Counted from the first letter of the stretch, positions 1 through 12,945 are shown. The stretch: DNA of 64,000 nucleotides from Mycteria americana (GCF_035582795.1 NC_134367.1:55521562-55585561); one strand, 5' to 3'. Made by a program: numbers and translations. Notes: generated from the letters alone by a model not told the origin.

Positions 1-3000
1 GAAGCATGATCTTCTGGCTTTGCAATACACACCTTGTCTCACAGGGCTGTTTTGCATGGTCTTAAAAGTATCAGTCTTATAAACTTATAAACTTTCATGT
101 TGTGTGTGTGTACACGTGCATGCACACACAAAAGCACATACATGAAGTGTATCAATTGAAAGAAAAGAGTTCACATACAGCCATTTCTATGATTTATAAT
201 AAATACATATTTTGGTGATAAACCTTTTCTACCAAAAACTATATGAGAATAGCTTTCATACTTAATGTAACAGGTTCCAAGAATGTGAGAACAACCTACT
301 ACTACTTTGTGTAGTCATGTTAGCAATGTACAAGTTCATTTTGGTACAAGGGTTACTGCTGATTCTGGTGGAGTCCTCGGGAGTTTGGACCGTAATAGAG
401 AGGGGAATTACGAGAGTGAGAGAGAGGGAATGCACAGAAACAACAGTGGATTACATTCAGCTTTCTGAGGTGTTCAGCAGAATCTAAGGTTTCACTTTAA
501 AAAGACCCTCTAGATATTTTGGCTCTAAATATCACTTTGAAAAATGACCTACATGAACCAAAGAAACCCCATAAGCCTGACTTTGCAGAAAGTCTGAAAC
601 AGGTTAGCCCAGGGAACGCTTTATTGTTCATGTATAGTAACTCAGATTCAGTCAATGTATGAAATAGTTAAAGCTGAGTCAGGTCACAGAAGGTTCAGGA
701 ATTATGGAGATTGACAAAAATAACCTACAAGTCACTTCTGCTTTCAAAGAGTTGTTTAAAAATCTCATTGTGGAATTGACCCCACTCACGTGAGGTTTCA
801 TTGATTAGGTCTGGGGCTTGGTTTCCACCAGCTGGGAAATACCTACGTGAGAAATCTCTCTGAAATAAGGAACGTTTCTGAAACTGGCAAAAGTTAAAAG
901 TAATTGCTGTGATCTTCTTTGACCTAATCTACTAGGAATTTGTGTGGATTTACTTCCCTCAGCACAGCAGCCTTGTGTCAATAATGTTGTCATGAACATA
1001 TGGAATGAAGTGGACTTTCAATAAACAGCCAACAGGTCCATTAGGATGGCAGGCGAGAGCCCCCTCTAACTACACCTTTCCTCTAGAAAAAAAGAATTCA
1101 TGTCACTCCAACAGTGAGGGGTTTTTTTTATTTTTGCTTTATTAAAATTAACTGTGCAGCTGGGCTATATTTGTTGTCCATAACAATTTGCACTGTCTTT
1201 TTCTTGTTTAGGTAAAACAACCGGCAGTAATAAAGTAAGGGCAGGTGAATGCGTTACTATGGTTCCTGTTTATAGTGCAGAATAACAGGCACAGAAAGAG
1301 CAGAGACAGGAAGGTCACACTCCTTGCCAAGGAAATTTATACCTTTTAATTCAGATTTTGGTGTTAGTTGAATCGCTCTTTCTGATTATCCTTTGCTGGA
1401 CATGCAAGTTAAATTATGTGACTGTATCTCCAACGGCATTTTTTGCTTTCCTTTTTCTAAATGTTCTGTGTCTAAACCCAGAAAGAAGAGCATTCCGAAG
1501 CCATGGGATATGGCAGATACAACCTCACTCAGACTTCCTTAGAAATGAAACATTTGTCTGGCTTGTGGTTTCGAGTGCTACCTGTGATGCAGAGAGAAGA
1601 AAAGTACCAAGTGTTCTTACAGTTGCTAATTTATCATTAGCATAGTCTGCATCTGCCTTTGGTCAGATATTAAGTAAAATAACATTTTTGTAGTAACGGG
1701 TTTATTTCCTCATGAAGAGAAAGTTCACTGTGCGACTACAGTTTGCTAGACGAATGCTTCCACGCCCCGGAAGCCTTGTCCCAGCCAGCCAGGTAGGGCC
1801 AGGAGCACACACCTGCCTCCAGAGACACTAGGCACAATCCCTTCACAATCCCTCCACCTGACGGGTTGTTGTCAGCATAAGGAGTACTGCAGGTGCTAGA
1901 AAAGATCAGCAATAAGAAGATGCTTTACCGGTAAATATAAAAATGAAGGGCTTTGTTTCCTCAGTCTGTCCAAAGCAGCCTTCATGGTAGCAGGCGTGCA
2001 TTTCTTGGTGTGACGAGTGAGGGGGAGTGAGCGAGCGGCTGCGTGGTGCTTGGCTGCCGGCTGGGGCTAAACCACGACACTTGGGCATATTTAATCTTAT
2101 GCAGCATACATTTGGACTGCAATGCTGCAGCAGGCAGAACCCAAGCCATGGATTTACCTTTTTTCCCCCTTCCCCTATTCACACAGATTATTACTGATTT
2201 CATCCAAGTCATTCACACTGGAAGGGATCACTCATGCCAAAGGAAGGAAGCAAGAGAAACTTTTTTTAACAAGATATCATGCACAAATAGGAAGTGTTTG
2301 ACTTTTGGCATAAGTTAGTTATATCATAGAATATAAATATAAATATATTAGCAAAATATAATATAAACAAAGTCTCCCCTCAATTTTAGCATACGATTTC
2401 TACCAACAAACTTTGGTCTGAGGAAAGCAACACAGTAAAGAACATTCTGATAGCCACGGATACACAAAAATTCCTTGTTATAAATAGTATTTAATTTTTG
2501 TTTTCCCCAGGCTGGAGATATTGCACATCCTTTCTGCCCTTTCATCCAGTTATTGATCCACCTTATCTGCACTACCTCAGTCATATTGGATGGAGTCAAA
2601 GAGACTTCCAGGAAGAAAAACTGTTACCTAAATGAGGACAAGGAAGAAAAGTTTCTCACTTTCCTTCTTACTTTACTTCATTCTCTTTCTTACCAAGGAA
2701 AAGTTCAAAAAAGCCTTTCTCCCTGAAAAAATTCGCAGACACTTCAGCGAGGAGACAAAATGGTCTGCTGCGGCACTTGCCGAGAACAAGCAATTACTTA
2801 GCATTATCTTCTGCCAGAATGGACAAAGAGATCCACATGGACTCTCTGATCTCTAACTGTCTCTGTAATAAAGACCATGTCAAAATGTTGATAAAAAAGG
2901 TCCAGATATATTTTGTTGCTAATAATCTTGAAGGCTACAGGCAAAACTAAAATGATTAGCAGAATAAATTTGACTGCTCTGCATGCAGCTTTCAAGCACA

Positions 3001-3431
3001 TATTGGTTAAACTTACATAGTTGCCCTGTCATGTCTAAGTCATTTCATGACGTATAGAATATTTCATGCCGCTCTATCCCTTTATTTAAGTGAATTTATG
3101 GAGTATCCATGCATGCATATGAATGTCAATTTTTTAAAAAGTTTATATACAATGACGCTGAAATCAGCTGCTAAAGAATACGGCCAGTTTGGTTTTCTTC
3201 CCAAGCTTCCTAAGAGTCATACCACGAATCAAGTCTGTTTCCCAGAACAGTTTAGACAGTTTGTCTTGATCTAATAAGATGGAGATCAGTCCAGAAATAA
3301 GCTAAAATTCCCATTGTCTCTGTAGACACACAGAAGCTGGCTGGTGCTAGGGAATGTGCTTTCAACTAGCGTAAAGACTGCTAATCAGCTGTGCCTGGCA
3401 AAGCATAAACAACACACTGCAAAAAAAACCA

Positions 3432-3466
3432 CTGCCAAAATGCAAAGTATATATGCATTTTGGCAG
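3432..3466. repeat. Perfect 13-bp inverted repeat, 9-nt loop
   Basis: The left arm 3432-3444 (CTGCCAAAATGCA) is the exact reverse complement of the right arm 3454-3466, with loop 3445-3453. It lies in FRK intron 1. No terminal repeats of a known transposon were recognised around it. Confidence 0.85.
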
Positions 3467-4010
3467 GTGAACATGAGATTGTAAGTCTTCCATTCTTTGT
3501 CAGTTCTATGCTGGGACCATGAAGGACTGGTATAAAGGATGCAAGAATGCAATAAAACCTTTTCCTGTTTCCACAAATGTCTATATCACGGCCACGAGCA
3601 ACTGGCCAACACCAAAGGGGAGAGCTAATTAAAATCAAAATGGGAAGATGAAAGAAGTTAAGTTTAAAGTTTGGGCAGTGAATATGACTAAAGCATTGAA
3701 TTTTAATTAAAGAGACATTAGAATAACTTTTTTCACCCTCATTCTTTTACTTTAGGGAAAACAAGGGTTAGTTCTCCAAGCCATCATTACTGTTGCTCTT
3801 ATTGTTTCACTAGGATAACAGAGGTGTGAAATGCAGAGGGTGGGTGAAAGGGAATTCTTGGAGGAAATTGTAGCAAGGAATATTCCAATTGGATACAAGG
3901 CAAAAAAATTCTCACCATGAGGGTGAAAAGCTCAACTGGAAATGCTCAACTAAGCAGACAGGTCTAACTTTATTTTGGCCATGTTTGAGTTGGGACAACT
4001 GCTTCAAACA

Positions 4011-4051
4011 TCCTTCAGAGGTCCTTTCCAACCTGAGTTAGTCTATGGTTA
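4011..4051 (+). mobile_element. Degenerate CR1 LINE 3'-tail relic
   Basis: The stretch resembles the CR1 3' end, with an 'agaggtcctttccaacct' core followed by a worn form of the terminal ATTCTATG-type repeat. Only the last few tens of bases are recognisable and the body upstream is not. The short length makes this a moderate call. Confidence 0.45.
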
Positions 4052-5849
4052 TATGTGTGTGGCCTGACAGCGGACAGCCTTGTATATGTATGAAGATCAC
4101 TAAAGCCAACTGACTTAGAAGGAAATCTGAGAAAAGACGTTTTTAGCCAGATTAGTTTTGGTACGAAACTAAAAACTCATTTTGGAGGAATGACTTCATC
4201 TGAGAGCTGTAAAAGCTCTCCATTTCTTCCTCTCTGGTGTTCTAACAATCTATAAAGAAAAATCTTTTGCCAAAACTTAGTCTTTATTAGTAAGGGGATA
4301 AAGTTATATAAAAAGTGTAAAGTAAAATAAAATCGATTCTGTAACAAGAAAACAACAGAGGTTATGCAACAATGCACTTTGGCAAACTTAACTTCGTATT
4401 TGATGCTGTAGGTATAGAAAGATAAGAGGGACCTTAAGAGCTGAGACTTTGTTGTACAACTGTGCAAAATTACTTTCAAAGTATTAACAGCAAGCAGAAA
4501 TTTTAGATGACTTGTAATAAAACTAGTTCTTGAAAGAGAGCAAAGGCCAAGCTGAGTTGAATTAGAGCCTACCACCATTTCTCTAGTGGTTCAGAAAATG
4601 CCTTCCCTGCAGATTAATTTCTGCAATTGGAAGAATCCTTTTGAACATCACCATTGAAAGGGTTGTCTGCCTGAATACAGAAATAGAAACAGCTGGTCAG
4701 ACTCTGGAAATTAAGGTCTTTAGGTTAGAGAGGAATCTTATGGTTGCCCTAAGATGCCTCTAGCACAAATCCTACAGCTGACAAAAGACTGGCATAATCA
4801 TATCTGAGCCAATTTTCCTAGCCCTTGGCAGTACAGTGGGCAGATCAGATCGGAGATTATGTTTCAGGTCCAAATGAGATTTAACTGAAAAGCTGCAACA
4901 TCATCCCTCTAAAGTCAACATTAATTCTGAGACTAATAATGAATGCCATTTCTGCTGTCTCTTTCCATACTGATAATTTTTGCCAAAACATACCTCTGGA
5001 ACTGCAGTCAGACCTATTCCAGCAAACGCTGCCTCTGACTGCAACACACATAAGTAACTCTGCACCCCAGGCTGACTCAGACCTTACTCATCCTCACTAG
5101 GGAGCTAAGTAACTGATTTTGTGTGATTTCTGCTCTAGTTCAGAATATTGAATAAGATTGGACATGTTTTGAAGGCGCAGAAAAACATGGGCTGCATAAT
5201 TAAACTCTGTGAAAGTTTAACAAATTCAATTCGTACTCCGTTGCTATATCCACTCTTTTGCCCTTTGCAGTACTTACTCCAGTTAAGTTTGTCCTGAATA
5301 GAGATTTGCCTCCAAAGAAGAAACAAATAAAGTAGAGGAAACCATAAACAACATATCTGTTAGACACTCACCCATGATTTGTAAGAAGATGTAAAGGTGT
5401 AAAGGTAGCTTCCTGAAACTCTGATTAATAGATAACTTTGCAGCTGGTTAGGCTGAACGCTGTTTGGGGCAGGGGTCATATCTTTTCACTCTCTGGGAAG
5501 CATCTGACACACACTCACTGTTATACAAATAAAAATAATGAACCATCACAGTGGTAACCAACCTGATATTCCCAGATGCTTCTTAAGCAGGTGATTAGGG
5601 TATATATCAGAGAGGGAAATGATTTAAACCAAAACAAAACCCTCAACATTTTGCCTTCTGTAATTGATTTTCTTGTGACCATGGTGTCTTTCCCTTGCAC
5701 TTGCCAACTAGCGCTATCACCGGTAGGACCGCTGGAGGTTGAGTGTGGCAGGGTACTAATCAGCAAGAGAAAAGGCCATAACCTCCTGTCCCAAGCCCAT
5801 TTAACTTAACAGAAAAGAGACTGCGGTGTGTGTTACGTGGGTTACTCAC

Positions 5850-6280
5850 GGCTCGGCTTCAATGCTCTGGTCAGCAGCTATGTAGTTGGCGGGGATGTAG
5901 CCCTGGAGCTTGCGGCCAGGACAGACTGACCCTGCTGGCAGGACGAGCCGAGCGTACCACCAGCCCTCGTGGGATGAATCCAGCACTTCAAGCTTGTCCC
6001 CAGCTCGGAAGCTCAAGTCCTCCTCAGTGCGAGCCTCGTAGTTGAAGAGTGCCACAAATCTGCAAATATTCCCCAGATGCTGGCCAGGCAGTGGAGGTAA
6101 AGGTTTCTCTTTTATCTTACTGTCTCGGTCTTTCTGTTCTGCTTGGAAGTCATGCCTTACCACAGCAAGGTTGGTGAAGACTTGCCCAACTTTCTCATCC
6201 TGCTCACTGTCTCTCCCCGAGAATAAGCACGGGATGTAGGGCTCCAAACAGGCACAATGCTTCTGACAAAAGTTTCCCAT
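5850..6280 (-). CDS. FRK: FRK (Fyn-related Src-like tyrosine kinase), coding exon 1: N-terminal region and SH3
   Basis: This is the first coding exon of a FRK/RAK-type non-receptor tyrosine kinase, 143 complete codons plus two bases. The ATG at 6280 has purine -3 (A) and +4 G. The protein starts MGNFCQKHCACLEPY, matching the spacing of the human FRK start and its LEPY motif. An SH3 domain follows, with the ALFNY motif at residues 77-81, an acidic RT loop, the WW pair at 107-108 and GYIPANY at 127-133. The exon ends in GAG CC followed by a GTGAGTAAC donor on the minus strand (5849-5841), phase 2. SH2 and kinase exons lie outside the window. FRK-family SH3 and SH2 domains bind ligands and restrain the kinase domain. 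Unusual features are Gly2 with Cys5, Cys9 and Cys11, and a KPLPPLP stretch at residues 59-65 just before the SH3. The neighbouring divergent gene NT5DC1 supports the assignment by synteny. Confidence 0.93.
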
Positions 6281-6760
6281 CCTGTTTCCTTGTGCCTTCC
6301 TCTGCTTCTGCTTTCCTTTCGCTTTTCCCAGTTGTGATACCCTTAGACCAATTTTTGCACCATCAACTTCTTAGCTTTTTGCAGGATTTCTTCTCCCCCT
6401 CCTCCTTTGGCACAAAATGAAACAACTCTGGCACAGCTGGAAGCTCCTCTCTGAGCCCCACTGAGAGCTCATTACAGGCAGCTCCTGGATCGGGAGTGAA
6501 ACCTGAGTATCCAAGTGCCGGAGCACATGTGGAGGGAATTTCTCACTTCCTCTTCGGAACAGGAAAGCAACACAACAGCTGGGCTGGGCTGGGCTGAGCT
6601 CCGGGAACAACAGGGGAGTGTGCAGCCTCTTCTCCCACGGCAAAACAATAAAGTCAGAACATCTAAGCAGGGGAGGCTTCTCCACTCTTACTGCTTGGGA
6701 TGGGTGTTTTCTTATTTCAGATGGGGTCCTGTCATATGATCAGCTGTGAACGTCTGTAAA
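6281..6760 (-). promoter_or_regulatory. FRK: Probable FRK 5' UTR and proximal promoter region
   Basis: This is the sequence immediately upstream of the FRK ATG on the minus strand. It is purine-rich just before the start, which argues against a splice acceptor there and favours a continuous 5' UTR. A short tandem of GGGCT units lies near 6583-6600. I see no clear TATA box and cannot place a transcription start site. The call rests on position only. Confidence 0.35.
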
Positions 6761-9700
6761 GTCTGTCTTGGTAATGATTAACCAAGCTGACCTGCCTGTT
6801 TCTTTAGCAGTCTCCGACGTGGACAGCTTGAATATTTCTTTTTATTTCCTGGTCTCAGTTCTCGGTGGGAAGCCTTTGCTCGCCCGAGGCCAGCAGATGC
6901 CCTCACCTGGAGAGCACCTGCGGCTTCTGTGCTCCCTCACACCTGGGCGCTTTCCCCTGCTGAGCACCCGCCCTTCCAACCAGTCCTCTGGCTTTTTTTT
7001 TTTTTTTATTTTTTGAGCTGGGTTTGGCACTTCTTACAAGGAAAAATAAATATATGGGGCTTACAGTAATACGGTAATAGATTTTAATTCATTCTTTACT
7101 CTGCATTTGAAGGAAACAAAGGCACTAGCCAAAAAATTGCTATAGGTAGTCAGCTAATTATACCAATCACATATAAAAATAATGGCTGTCTTCTAGTCAC
7201 CAAGTAAGCCGATGAAACTAAGTTGACCAGTATGCTCCCATTTCTAAAGCAGCTACAACCTGGCATACAGAGCGAGCACAGGTGTCCGGACACTGCTGTG
7301 GCAAAGCAGCCTGGGGAGGCATCGGCCCCACCCCAGCAGTGCAGCCCAAGCGTTGCAGCAGCTGGAACTCACCAGGGCCTGGGGGACACGTAATGCTTGG
7401 AGCGGCAGCAGGAAGCACAGGAGATAGCCTGTCTGCACCGTGCGGCAGCATTTCAGTAAGAGGCAGACTCTTACAGATAAGAGGCAAAACCCACACATGG
7501 ACCTATAGCTTCCTGGTGATAAAGAAAACTGGCTCCCATGGTGGGGTTTTTTTGGTCAGGAATAACTGCTGTTTTCCTAAACCATTCACTCATGTCTCTC
7601 AGCTCCATTTAGAGTTGCTGACTTCTGTTCCTTTACTTTACTAGAAAAAAAATCCAACTAAATAAGTTAGAAACCAAAGCCACTTGTTTCCACCGTGTCT
7701 CTCAGTCAGCTCTTTGAACGAGGAGATCAGTGGCACAGGCAGAAGCCTACTGATGGACTAGGGACTGCAGGACGACTGAAAGAAGTCTCCACTGAAAGTT
7801 TATCACTACCAGGTGCATCTCCACTGAAGAGGGATAGGGAACTAACTGCTTTCTCACTCCTCTTCTGCAATGCTGCAGAAGAAACTGAATAAAGAAATAC
7901 TGTACACATCAAGTGACCACTAAACCTCATAATCTGTAGTGAACCCTTTGGGCCTGATTAAAAAATGGCATGTTGATTTTGCAGATTATGAAAATCGTAT
8001 TTAGTTTATGAAGCACCACCGGAGATGATTTTTCCCTACAGCACTTATTAATCACTACCCAGATCAATAAGAACACAGATATCTGAGAGATATTTACTTT
8101 TCTTAGGTCTGATGGACAATATACAAAGTCAGGAAAGGCCTGTGTTGAAAAAGAAACTATCTTCATTAATCTGGCTTCAAGAATTATCTACATTTACTGA
8201 AACCAGAGAATATTAGAAAAGATGTATTAAATAATCTGATTTTTTCAGTTTGCATCTTTGATAGTTTTCCTGTAACATTTTATGGTTCTCGCAACTTGGG
8301 CATTAATCTGGCAAAGATTTGCACTCACATTTACTGCACAGAATAGTTTCATCATGACAATGGAGCCACTTACATTGTACAGAATCAATCTCATGCACAG
8401 CTCTCTTCAGGGTCAAGACCCACCTTTACACTCAAGTACCAATATACATACACATTAGAAAGCACACTGCATTCACTGAGACCACTCAGATAAATATTTA
8501 TAACTGTAGCTAGAACGGGCTTAACCTTACAAACATTTGTGAGTATGAATGTCTTATATCAAATAAACCCAGGCATTAAATTCATCTTCTCTTCCAATTT
8601 ATGCCCCTGCTTGGCTTTACAAGACCAGAAAGACTTTTGCTGGCAGTGATCAATAACTATAAATCAGATTACTTTCCTCCCAACCAACTCCTCAGGATCA
8701 GTTCTATTTATGAAACAAGCAGACTTTAACAAAGAGCCATGGAATTCATTAGTCAGATTTAAAACTCTCCTCAAAAAGAGAGAGGAGTGGAGTTGCTGAG
8801 AACTGCTGAGCAGATTCCCGAGCCCGTGTGGGGCAGGACCGTGGCTGAGCTGTGGTGGCCACACTGCAGCACTGCCTCTGCAAGGGTCTTTGCTCCCATC
8901 CCGGTGGCTTTATTGAGGATTCTCTGCATTTCTGAAAATAAAGTAGTACTCTTTATGTTTTAGAGGCTATATAATTTTATCACAGGCAAGAAAAAAATGA
9001 ACACGTAATAAAAATGTTCTTGCGGGTTTTACTGAAAAAAATAAAATCTGATAAATCCTATAATCCTAATTTTCATGCTTATAGTTTGGAACAAATGAGG
9101 ATAATCATGTATATTCAGGGCCTTTTTAATATAAACTATTGTCCTAGTCCTCTGCACTGGTATTACATATAATTTCACAGGATAATCTCTGCAGCACCTA
9201 TTTCTGGGCTTAATTTAGTTCTTTTGCCTTGCATCCCACTACATTTTCTTTTTGCAAAAGGAGGGCAAATGGATCTGTATTGCTTACTGGTCTTCTTTAC
9301 TTAATTTGTTTTGGAGGCTGAGTGTCAAACCAGAAATTGTCCAAATAAATAAGCTACTGCATGTAAAGTGACTGTGAAAGACTTAATCAGATGTATTGAT
9401 GAATTTTATTAGCAAAAATGCTTTGAGAAGGACACAAGAGTCTCACCTCATTCTTACAGCCAGCAATAGCTAGTGAGAAAGATGAATTTATTATGACCAG
9501 AATGGCACATTTACAGTATGGATACTGAAATTTAGTATTCAGGTCCCTATATTATTAAAAAAATCATTAATATTGCAAGTAGTTTCTTGAAATATGCAAC
9601 ACCTTAAAACAAAGATGGATCATTACAATCTGTGTCTGACAGGATCATATAAACTTACATTTTAGAAAAGGAAACAAATCTATTCAATAAAGTAGTACTT

Positions 9701-12394
9701 TCCCCCTTCAAACTAGGTAATTCCCCATTGCTTTTAAAGTATATTTCCTTGTTCCATAAAGAAAAAAGTCCACACTGATGCTATAGGTTTGAGGATGACA
9801 GATATCTGATGTTACATTTTATATTCTATATGTTGCTTACAAAGTCTTATATAAGTAAGACTCTTGCAAGGAGCCTTACCCCTGCTTAAAGGATTAATTT
9901 GCAGTCCTCTAAATCCATTAAATCAAATTCTAATTAACTTAAAGTCAATATTCTTTAGGCTTTGTTTATTCTACAAAACAATCATGTTTAAACATGGTGG
10001 TGAAACATATATCTCCTAGTCGCCTGAATGGACAGAAAAATAATGTGTTAATATGATATGTTTTAGTAAGCCTAGTACAAACCTAATCTGCAATACTGAT
10101 ATTAATTGAAGTGCTCTTGGAATGAGGTACTGCTCTGCATGAATTAAGGTATCAGACTGAGTCGTATTAAATAAGTACAGTTAAGATTTGAATTGGTAAT
10201 ATTTCAAAAGTCTTGTTTTGGTAGAATTTTTATTTGTGTTCCATGCTTTCAAAACCCATTTTGTATGAGTTTTAATTACCAATATTTCCTATTTCTATTG
10301 ATTTGTATGTACTCTGTATGGAACTATCAGTATAATTACATAAAACCTTAGAGTTTTAGGAAAAAAAAGAACCCTCCTCCATCTCGTAAATTTGCTGCTC
10401 CATATTTCAGAGACAGGGACTGAACATCAGTGAGCATCAGGCTTTGGTACTGATGATACATGATGTTTGAAACAATTCCCCTATGCCATGCAGAGAATTA
10501 CAGTCAGAACGGTACTCTGCTGGAGAAAAAAGAATATTCCAAGGCAATACCCACCAACAGTTTTGTTAAGAAATATTTATCAGTTCAAACTGGAAATTGA
10601 AAATGAGAGTGGTTTTTCTTAATAATAAGATGAGATCACAACAGAAACAAACATTTTCCTCTGCAATTGTTTCAAATTTTGTAAACAGGAAAAAACTCCA
10701 TGTGGGGAAATGAGAAATTAAGATATAAAATACAAGAATTGTAATTAAATAATGTATGAAACTGCTGTCTGTAGCATCACTTTCTATATTGTATAATCTT
10801 TTTCAAGTCAGTAGTTATACTGCTGCATTAATATATGCTAATTTAAATATTTGACATAATATACTTTGCTTAGAAAAACTTCTTAATGCATTATGATAAA
10901 GCAAGTCAAATGTTCCAGCAAAGTAAAATATTCAAATAATATGATCTTTAAAGAAATTAGAAGAAAAGCAAATGCATACTGCTCTGAATCTGTGTTTGGG
11001 AAATAATTTAAATTATTAAACATTTTAAAGTTGTGGGTTTTTTTAAGGTAACAAATTGAAATGAAGCACAGTGATTTTTTTATTACAGCTGTCTTTTCAG
11101 CTATATTTCTTTCCATTTGCACATTAGAATGGAACACATTACCACCACTTTGTAGCTTTTCTATAATCCTTTTAATCAGCACTTCCATTTTCTTTCTGTA
11201 ATTTCCAAATTGCCATTCTTTTCAATGAAAATAAATTATATGTGTAATTTTACTCTTGACAAAATTGTTTACTCTTATTGATTAATCATGTTCTTGGTTT
11301 TGTATATTATCTTAAACCATAAATCCACAAAGACATAGAGTTATATTTGATTTGGCATTTTCCAACCTTAAATCTTTAGCATTTGTAATGAGAAAACTCT
11401 GGCTATTTATTTTCATAAGGTTGATCCAGTAATCCATCTCTACTCTAGAAAGCATTAAAAGTACATTTTCAAGTGCTTCAGTGATGAGAGTTGCTTATTT
11501 ATCAGCTGAATTTGGGCCTAAAACAGGCTACATCTGACAATAAATGAACACAGAGGAATAAGGTTCTGTCAAGGAGTGACAGCATAGAGACTTTCTTTAT
11601 TTGTTCAAACAATCAGATCTCACTCTGCTTAAATTTAATGCGAGTTTTGCCATTATCTGCAATGGGACCAGACCTTGGCCATTATTTTTCATTTTATCGT
11701 ACATTATTCTAAATGATATACAGCACACACTGTTAAAAATTGTAAGTTAATTTGCTTTCTGTGAAGCAGCCTTTCTGAATAAAACCATGCTGTAGCTCTC
11801 TAAGGCATGAAAAATACTTCTAATCGAATCTATCTCTGGGTGGGAAAAAATACGGTAAGTGGATGACAAAGAATTATCAGCGAACATGACTTTGCCATTC
11901 TTTTAAGAAAATGTATTCCAAAACCGACCCTGTGACGGATAGTTTTTAAATTTAGCAAGTGTATATATTTATGAAGATTTTATGATGGGTCAAGATCATT
12001 TCTCACATAACTCTATCAAAGTCTGCATGCTATGCCATGGACAACTTATGAACATGATTTACCATCTTTATCTTCAGAAGTTGGAATTGCATCAAGAGAA
12101 GCAGAGAAGTCCAGAGAGGGATGGATGGAAAGGAATAGGGTATCAAGGTACTGTACTCATTGTTTCACCTGTGAATGAAAGTGTTTTGGTTTTTTTTTCC
12201 CAAAGATAAAATCAGCACTCTCTCCTGACCTGTGCATGTGGGAAAGGCAGCAACTTACAAGGACCTAAAACTTACAATTAGAATATATTGATATACCATA
12301 TAAAGGAACACATCTTTTTAATTACTTTGAATTACTAAAATATTACATGTAAAAACAGTAGAAAAACACTAGCTATTAATTTTAAAATAGAATA
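6761..12394. other. Intergenic spacer between FRK and NT5DC1, left part
   Basis: This is mostly AT-rich non-coding DNA with no recognisable gene. A moderately GC-rich patch at about 7250-7450 carries overlapping short open frames on both strands (for example 7282-7644 plus, 120 codons) with no domain I recognise. A T-rich run sits at about 6992-7014. I see no promoter, RNA gene or well-preserved repeat. Confidence 0.5.
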
Positions 12395-12640
12395 GGAACA
12401 GGAACAGGAACAGGAACAGGAACAGGAACAGGAACAGGAACAGGAACAGGAACAGGAACAGGAACAGGAATAGGAATAGGAATAGGAACAGGACAGAACA
12501 GAATAGCATAGAATAGCATAGAATAGAATAGAATAGCATAGCATAGCATACCATAGCATAGCATAGCATAGCATAGCATAGCATAGCATAGCATAGCATA
12601 GAATAGAATAGAATAGAATAGAATAGAATAGAATAGAATA
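12395..12640. repeat. Compound microsatellite: (GGAACA)n, (GGAATA)n, (GAATA/GCATA)n
   Basis: The tract starts with twelve GGAACA units (12395-12466), then three GGAATA units and one more GGAACA. It then shifts to a pentamer array at 12496-12640 in which GAATA and GCATA alternate. A homogeneous GCATA block of thirteen units, one of them CCATA, is followed by eight GAATA units. The array ends exactly where the antisense CR1 begins. Open frames through it (repeated Cys-Ser or Phe-Leu) are artefacts of the repeat. Confidence 0.97.
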
Positions 12641-12945
12641 TTTCTGTTGGAAGGGATGTACAGTGATCATCTAGTCCAACTGCCTGACCACTTTGGGGCT
12701 GACCAAAAGTTAAAGCATGTTGTTAAGGGCGTTGTCCAAATGCCTCTTAAACACTGACAGGCTTGGGGCATCGACCACCTCTCTAGGAAGCCCGTTCCAG
12801 TGTTTGACCACCCTCTTGGTAAAGAAATGCTTCCTAATGTCCAGTCTAAACCTCCCCTGGCACAGCTTTGAACCATTCCCACGCGTCCTATAACTGGATA
12901 CCATGGAGAAGAGCTCAGCACCTCCCTCTCCACTCCATTTTACTT
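12641..12945 (-). mobile_element. CR1 LINE 3' fragment, antisense
   Basis: In reverse complement this is the well-known end of CR1 ORF2 plus 3' UTR. It shows the frame with [18 protein letters not shown] and [20 protein letters not shown] (see 12710-12904) and the characteristic 'ctagtccaactgcctgacc' antisense stretch. It is 5'-truncated at about 12945. Its 3' end abuts the pentamer microsatellite, the place where CR1 normally carries a short tandem tail. The frame is only a fragment of the reverse-transcriptase C-terminus and is not functional. Confidence 0.93.

Larger units (their letters stand above)
1..5849 (-). other. FRK: FRK intron 1 (partial)
   Basis: This stretch lies downstream (minus strand) of FRK coding exon 1, whose splice donor is at 5849-5841. 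I looked for the next FRK exon, the start of the SH2 domain, and did not find it, so the intron runs off the left edge. The open frames here (for example 4177-4578 minus and 1358-1645 plus) have no recognisable domain and are of a length expected by chance in AT-rich DNA. Contents I can name are a perfect inverted repeat at 3432-3466, a worn CR1-like tail near 4011-4051 and a short GT/CA-rich inverted tract near 100-130. I see nothing else. Confidence 0.75.

Noticed and set aside
4177..4578. A 133-codon minus-strand frame in FRK intron 1 as a possible FRK SH2 exon.
   Set aside because: It has no SH2 signature (such as FLIRES) and no splice sites in a compatible phase. The length is within chance for AT-rich DNA.
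12335..12670. Minus-strand frames with Cys-Ser, Phe-Leu or Pro-Ile/Val repeats.
   Set aside because: They are translations of the GGAACA/GAATA microsatellite in three phases and are not proteins.
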